NCBI RefSeq assembly: GCF_003149455.1
Contig: NZ_QFFK01000009.1
Span: 62,001 to 126,000 of the forward strand
Origin: Chitinophaga deserti
GTDB lineage: Bacteria > Bacteroidota > Bacteroidia > Chitinophagales > Chitinophagaceae
DNA length: 64,000 nt
Reading direction: 5' to 3'
Shown here: positions 60,079 through 64,000 of the stretch, one piece after another
Layout: the number at the start of each line of letters is the position of its first letter
How positions within the stretch are numbered: position 1 is the stretch's first letter
Notes under the pieces: generated by a model
Seen by the model: only the letters and a program-made list of their open reading frames with translations
What the model was told of the DNA's origin: nothing
Database searches by the model: none
Translations under genes and position numbers: made by a program

Positions 60079-62856
60079 TTACACCACTATATTGATCATT
60101 TTACCTTTCACGAAGATGATCTTCTTAGGCGCTTTACCTTCCAGCCACTTCTGCACAATCTCATTCGCCAATGCGATCTTTTCCACTTCTGCAGCCTCAG
60201 CGTCAAGGCTGATATTGATGGTAGTGCGGAGCTTACCGTTAACGGAAACAGGGTATTCCTTTGCAGATTCCACCACGTATTTTTCTTCAAATACGGGGAA
60301 CGTTGCATCCAGGATGGAGCCGCTGTTACCAATAGCCTCCCAGAGCTCTTCAGCGAGGTGCGGAGCGTAAGGAGTGAGCAATACCAGTAATTGTTCCAGT
60401 ATGGCTTTCTTATTGCACTTCTGGTCGGTCAGTTCATTTACGCAAACCATGAATGCGCTTACGGCAGTATTGAAGGAAAGGCGCTCGGAATCGTCTTCTA
60501 TCTTGCGGATGGTACGGTGGAGTGTTTTAAGCTCTTCGGCAGTAGGGGCATCATTTTTCACAATGAGGCCTTTGTTTTCGTCGAAGAACAGGCGCCAGGT
60601 TTTCTTGAGGAAACGATGTACACCTTCGATACCCTTGGTTTCCCAGGGCTTGCTTTGCTCTACCGGACCGAGGAACATTTCGTACATGCGGAAGGTATCC
60701 GCACCGAATTTCTCCACCAGCATATCCGGATTCACAGTATTGAATTTGCTTTTGCTCATTTTCTCCATGAGCGTTCCACAAACGTATTTACCATTTTCAA
60801 GGATGAATGTAGCTTTGGCATAATCCGGGCGCCACTTTTTGAACGCTTCAGTATCCAGTTCCACACCGTCTACAATATTCACGTCTACATGCAGTTCATC
60901 GGTTTCGTATTTATCAGCAAGGCCTGCAGATACGAACTGGTTGGTGCCACGAACACGGTAAACGAGGCGTGAGCTGCCGCCAATCATACCCTGGTTCACG
61001 AGTTTCTTGTAAGGCTCGTCGAAGCCGATGTGGCCGAGGTCAAACAGTACTTTGGTCCATAAACGGCTGTAAAGCAGGTGCCCTACGGCATGCTCGGTGC
61101 CGCCGATGTACAGATCTACCTGTCCCCAATAGTCAGATACTTTACGGTCGCAGAAGGTATCCTTATTCTGAGGGTCCATATAGCGGAGGAAGTACCAGCT
61201 GGAGCCGGCATAACCGGGCATGGTATTGGTTTCGCGCCGGATGGAAGTACCTGGCTCGGAAGGGAGGTTAACCCAGTCGGTTACATTGGCCAGGGGGCCT
61301 TCGCCTTCTTCACCCGGACGATAATTTTCCACATGCGGCAGTTCCAGCGGCAGCTCGGATGCGTCCATTGCTTCAGGAACACCATTACGGAACACGATAG
61401 GGAAAGGCTCGCCCCAGTAGCGCTGACGGCTGAAACCGGCATCACGCATTTTGTAATTGATCTGGCGTTTGCCGATACCCAGTTGCTCTATTTTGTCGGC
61501 CACAAGGTCCATAGCTTCCCGCATGGGTTTGCCATTCAGGAAATCGCTGTTCTGGAGAATAGCGTCTTTCGTGGCATTTGCTTCTTCCCCGTTGAAGGCA
61601 TCGCCGATAATATTGGTGATGGGAATATTGAAATGTTTGGCAAAGCCAAAATCGCGCGCATCACCGCAGGGCACCGCCATTATAGCGCCGGTACCGTATC
61701 CGGCCAGCACGTATTCGGAGATCCAGATGGGGATCTTGCGCCCGTCGAACGGATTTACGGCATAAGCGCCTGTAAAGCAGCCGGTAATTTGTTTCACTTC
61801 GGCCATGCGCTCGCGCTCTGAGCGGCTCTGTACATATTCGCGGTAATCGGTAATGGCCTGCAGCTGTTCGCTGGTAGTTATCCCTTCCACGAGTTCATGC
61901 TCAGGGGCCAGCACCATGAAGTCTACACCAAAAATAGTGTCGGGGCGGGTGGTGTATACAACGATATTTTCGAGGCTGCCGGAAACGTTGAATTTAATTT
62001 CCGCGCCCTGGCTTTTACCGATCCAGTTGCGCTGCATGTCTTTCATGGCTTCGCTGAACTGGACTTTTTCGAGGCCTTCGAGCAGGCGGTCTGCATATTC
62101 GGTGATGCGCAGGAACCACTGGCGCATCTTCTTTTTAATAACGGGATGGCCTCCCCGTTCGCTCACGCCATTGATTACTTCATCGTTGGCAAGTACAGTA
62201 CCGAGGGCGGGGCACCAGTTCACTTCGGCATAAGCCAGGTAAGCGAGGCGGTACTCCATGAGGGTTTGCTGCTGCTCTTCATACGTCATACCGTTCCAGG
62301 TGTCTGCACTGAAACGGATGCTGCGGTCGCCGGGGCATTCCTGGTGGATGTTGCCTTCCTGTTCGAAGATGCGCACGAGCGTTTCTATGGCTTCAGCTTT
62401 GGCGGCATGGCGGTTATACCAGCTGCCGTACAGCTGAAGGAAGATATGTTGTGTCCATTTGTAATAATCCGGCTCGCTGGTGTTGATCTCGCGCGACCAG
62501 TCGAAGCAGAACCCGATATTATCGAGCTGCTGGCGGAAGGTGTGGATATTAGCTGCTGTAGTTACGGCGGGGTGCTGACCGGTTTCTATTGCATATTGCT
62601 CTGCGGGCAGGCCAAAAGCATCGTACCCCATGGGGTGCAGTACGTTAAAGCCCTTCAGCCGTTTAAAACGGGCATAGATATCCGAAGCGATGAAGCCAAG
62701 GGGGTGCCCTACGTGCAGCCCTGCCCCTGATGGGTAAGGGAACATATCCAGCACATAACATTTGGGCTTATTACTGTCGTTACTAACCTTGTAGGCGCCG
62801 GTTTTCACCCAATGGTCCTGCCATTTCCGCTCGATTTGCCTGAAATTGTACTCCAT
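60079..62856 (-). CDS. leuS: Leucyl-tRNA synthetase
   Basis: Class I synthetase charging tRNA-Leu (925 aa). HIGH-type motif at H48-V-G-H51 (PSGAGLHVGHPLG), the CP1 editing domain with TTRPDTIFGVDFMV (~310), KMSKS at K699-S703 (EKMSKSKFNTVNPDM) and a C-terminal anticodon-binding region. Length is slightly above the usual ~870 because of insertions common in Bacteroidota. It has a ~110-nt leader with a hairpin just before the start and a -7 element at 62972-62979 (minus). Confidence 0.97.
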   Translation of the reverse strand: MEYNFRQIERKWQDHWVKTGAYKVSNDSNKPKCYVLDMFPYPSGAGLHVGHPLGFIASDIYARFKRLKGFNVLHPMGYDAFGLPAEQYAIETGQHPAVTTAANIHTFRQQLDNIGFCFDWSREINTSEPDYYKWTQHIFLQLYGSWYNRHAAKAEAIETLVRIFEQEGNIHQECPGDRSIRFSADTWNGMTYEEQQQTLMEYRLAYLAYAEVNWCPALGTVLANDEVINGVSERGGHPVIKKKMRQWFLRITEYADRLLEGLEKVQFSEAMKDMQRNWIGKSQGAEIKFNVSGSLENIVVYTTRPDTIFGVDFMVLAPEHELVEGITTSEQLQAITDYREYVQSRSERERMAEVKQITGCFTGAYAVNPFDGRKIPIWISEYVLAGYGTGAIMAVPCGDARDFGFAKHFNIPITNIIGDAFNGEEANATKDAILQNSDFLNGKPMREAMDLVADKIEQLGIGKRQINYKMRDAGFSRQRYWGEPFPIVFRNGVPEAMDASELPLELPHVENYRPGEEGEGPLANVTDWVNLPSEPGTSIRRETNTMPGYAGSSWYFLRYMDPQNKDTFCDRKVSDYWGQVDLYIGGTEHAVGHLLYSRLWTKVLFDLGHIGFDEPYKKLVNQGMIGGSSRLVYRVRGTNQFVSAGLADKYETDELHVDVNIVDGVELDTEAFKKWRPDYAKATFILENGKYVCGTLMEKMSKSKFNTVNPDMLVEKFGADTFRMYEMFLGPVEQSKPWETKGIEGVHRFLKKTWRLFFDENKGLIVKNDAPTAEELKTLHRTIRKIEDDSERLSFNTAVSAFMVCVNELTDQKCNKKAILEQLLVLLTPYAPHLAEELWEAIGNSGSILDATFPVFEEKYVVESAKEYPVSVNGKLRTTINISLDAEAAEVEKIALANEIVQKWLEGKAPKKIIFVKGKMINIVV

Positions 62857-62867
62857 AATGATCGAAA

Positions 62868-62884
62868 GCCCGGGTTAGCCGGGC
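62868..62884 (-). promoter_or_regulatory. Hairpin in the leuS leader
   Basis: GCCCGG and CCGGGC arms (6-bp stem, loop GTTAG read on the plus strand) lie 12-28 nt upstream of the leuS ATG. It is not a T-run terminator. It may act on translation. A ten-codon frame with two UUG-Leu codons lies 21 bp further upstream. Confidence 0.35.
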
Positions 62885-62904
62885 ATTTATTGTAAATTAC
62901 TTAT

Positions 62905-62937
62905 TCACAAAACATTTTCCAACCGGCGTTTATGCAT
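62905..62937 (-). CDS. Possible leader peptide MHKRRLENVL
   Basis: A ten-codon frame on the minus strand in the leuS leader: ATG at 62937, stop at 62905. It encodes two Leu residues (both UUG), the feature expected of a leucine-responsive leader, but 2 of 10 is weak and no terminator hairpin pair is visible. Speculative. Confidence 0.15.
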   Translation of the reverse strand: MHKRRLENVL

Positions 62938-62971
62938 ATAATAAAATATGTTAAAATACCGTTTGGGATGG

Positions 62972-62979
62972 CAAAAGTA
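62972..62979 (-). promoter_or_regulatory. -7 element of leuS
   Basis: TACTTTTG on the minus strand, perfect TAnnTTTG, giving a leader of about 110 nt. Confidence 0.5.
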
Positions 62980-63026
62980 AACATAAGTCCCAATTTTTAT
63001 TATTTTCGCCCATAAACTATAGACGA

Positions 63027-63899
63027 ATGGCTCAACCCGGGAAAATGTCAGCAAAGAAATCGAAGCCGTCTTATATATATTCGATCATCGGTGTCACACT
63101 CGTGCTCATCCTGTTAGGTGTGCTCGGGCTTTTCATGATCAATGCCAAGAATCTCAGCGAATATTACAAGGAAAATATTGAGCTGCAGGTAATCCTGCGC
63201 GATAATGTGAAGGAAGATCAGGCGCTGCTGCTGAAGGATTCCCTCGCGGTAATGCCTTATGTAAAGAAAATACAGTATGTGTCTAAGGAAATGGCTGCGG
63301 AGAAGTTCAAGCGGGAAAACCCGGAAGAAAACTTCGCCGTACTGGGCTTCAACCCCCTTTACGCCAGTATCGACATCAGCCTGTATGCCCGGTATGTGCA
63401 GCCCGACAGCCTGAAGGCTATCGAGCAGCAGATCCAGGCCCGGTCTACCGTTCGCGAGTTGTATTATCAGAAATCACTCGTATCGGAAGTACTGGAAATC
63501 GCCAAGAAGATCGGGATTGTATTGCTGGTGATCAGCTCACTGATGGCCATTGTGGTACTTTTCCTTATCGATAATACCATCCGCCTGGCTATGTACAGCA
63601 ACCGCTTCCTCATTAAAACGATGCAGATGGTGGGAGCTACCCGTTGGTTCATCGCCAAACCGTTTGACCAGCGCAGTATCATCAACGGAGCCATTTCTGC
63701 GGTATTGGCCATCGCCAGCCTTATTGCCCTGATATACTTCGCGGAATCGGCGCTGCCGGGCCTCCGTGGTATGCGTGATTACTGGCTTACAGGGCTTCTG
63801 TTCATAGGCCTCATCGTACTCGGTATCGGTATTTCCGTCATCAGCACCCATCGCTCGGTGATGAAATACCTCAAACTCAAACTCGACGATTTATATTGA
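63027..63899 (+). CDS. ftsX: Cell-division permease-like protein FtsX
   Basis: Integral membrane partner of FtsE (290 aa), controls peptidoglycan hydrolases at the septum. Four helices as in FtsX: one at residues ~16-38, then a periplasmic loop (~45-165), then three C-terminal helices. Seen motifs: EYYKENIELQVILRDNV (extracellular domain), FLIDNTIRLAMYSNRFLIKTMQMVGATRWFI (in part: IRLAMYSNRFLIKTMQMVGA) and a closing STHRSVMKYLKLKLD. ftsE is not adjacent. A near-consensus -7 element (TATTTTCG) precedes it. Confidence 0.94.
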   Translation: MAQPGKMSAKKSKPSYIYSIIGVTLVLILLGVLGLFMINAKNLSEYYKENIELQVILRDNVKEDQALLLKDSLAVMPYVKKIQYVSKEMAAEKFKRENPEENFAVLGFNPLYASIDISLYARYVQPDSLKAIEQQIQARSTVRELYYQKSLVSEVLEIAKKIGIVLLVISSLMAIVVLFLIDNTIRLAMYSNRFLIKTMQMVGATRWFIAKPFDQRSIINGAISAVLAIASLIALIYFAESALPGLRGMRDYWLTGLLFIGLIVLGIGISVISTHRSVMKYLKLKLDDLY

Positions 63900-63919
63900 T
63901 TTAAACTTAATTCACCGAT

Positions 63920-64000
63920 ATGTCTAAAGAAGTTAACAAACCGTCTGCCTCCAAATCCCTCTTCGGGAAAGGTAATTACCAGCTGATGCTGGCAGGGGCA
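63920..64000 (+). CDS. Start of a DUF3098-type membrane protein, cut by window end
   Basis: The first 27 codons (MSKEVNKPSASKSLFGKGNY...) run to the window edge, beginning 20 bp after ftsX. A short Bacteroidota protein with a DUF3098 domain and two helices commonly follows ftsX; the N-terminal pattern LFGKGNYQLMLAG fits. Only partial evidence. Confidence 0.6.
   Translation, partial: MSKEVNKPSASKSLFGKGNYQLMLAGA

Noticed and set aside
62857..62980. T-box riboswitch before leuS
   Set aside because: No specifier loop, no T-box sequence and no terminator/antiterminator pair are visible, and T-boxes are not typical of Bacteroidota.
1..64000. CRISPR arrays, insertion sequences, integrases, tRNA or rRNA genes
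   Set aside because: No regularly spaced 25-40-bp repeats, no transposase-like frames and no cloverleaf or rRNA-like segments were found by reading; short tandem repeats found have 11-bp period only.

Overview
The window reads as chromosomal DNA of a Bacteroidota bacterium, most likely family Chitinophagaceae (Chitinophaga-like). Support: promoters carry the phylum's -7 element TAnnTTTG instead of an E. coli -10 box, Shine-Dalgarno sequences are largely absent, there are two TonB receptors with N-terminal carboxypeptidase-regulatory domains, several lipoproteins, a remnant of a gliding-motility/type IX C-terminal domain, and core proteins with Bacteroidota-type sequences. No tRNA, rRNA, CRISPR array, transposase or prophage was seen; most of the window is ordinary housekeeping DNA.

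Layout. 1-2.9 kb: two peptide transporters (OPT, cut by the window edge, and POT). 3.0-4.3 kb: purD. 4.5-10.3 kb: rod-shape operon mreB-mreC-mreD-mrdA-rodA, then a metallo-hydrolase and a SnoaL-like protein. 11.4-13.2 kb: ECF sigma factor, a putative anti-sigma protein and a small periplasmic protein. 13.3-16.3 kb: a transketolase C-terminal half, galE, rfbA. 16.6-28.9 kb: what I interpret as a phosphate-scavenging region: Pit transporter with PhoU-like partner, a PlcP-like metallophosphoesterase, a TonB receptor, a beta-helix lipoprotein, a phosphate-selective-type porin, three paralogous lipoproteins, and a PhoR/PhoB-like two-component pair. 29.2-33.6 kb: a secreted protein with a possible caspase-like domain, an 11-unit phased repeat array and an ABC exporter. 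33.8-38.1 kb: atpB-E-F-H-A. 38.5-42.7 kb: a second TonB receptor with a partner protein, a winged-helix regulator and an LCM-type methyltransferase. 42.7-53.8 kb: pdxA, rsmA, a 2-hydroxyacid dehydrogenase, greA, a HIT protein, two orphan response regulators, ruvC, a flippase-like membrane protein, DUF3108, ruvB and two secreted hydrolases. 53.9-64 kb: a divergent HicB/HicA-like pair, a Tricorn-like S41 protease, an uncharacterised protein, leuS, ftsX and the start of a DUF3098-type gene.

The most interesting signal is regulatory. Four promoters in the 18.3-22.8 kb region share one architecture: three or four TAA direct repeats spaced exactly 11 bp, the last starting exactly 14 bp before the -7 element. 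This mirrors a Pho box (7-bp repeats plus 4-bp spacers) used in place of a -33 element. The downstream genes (PlcP-like lipase, an unknown 127-aa protein, TonB receptor, lipoprotein) would form a local regulon. The nearby PhoB-like regulator is the obvious candidate activator, and its own promoter shows a weaker in-phase version. Separate 11-bp phased arrays at 31608-31728 and 58418-58494 have no -7 element in register and are unexplained.
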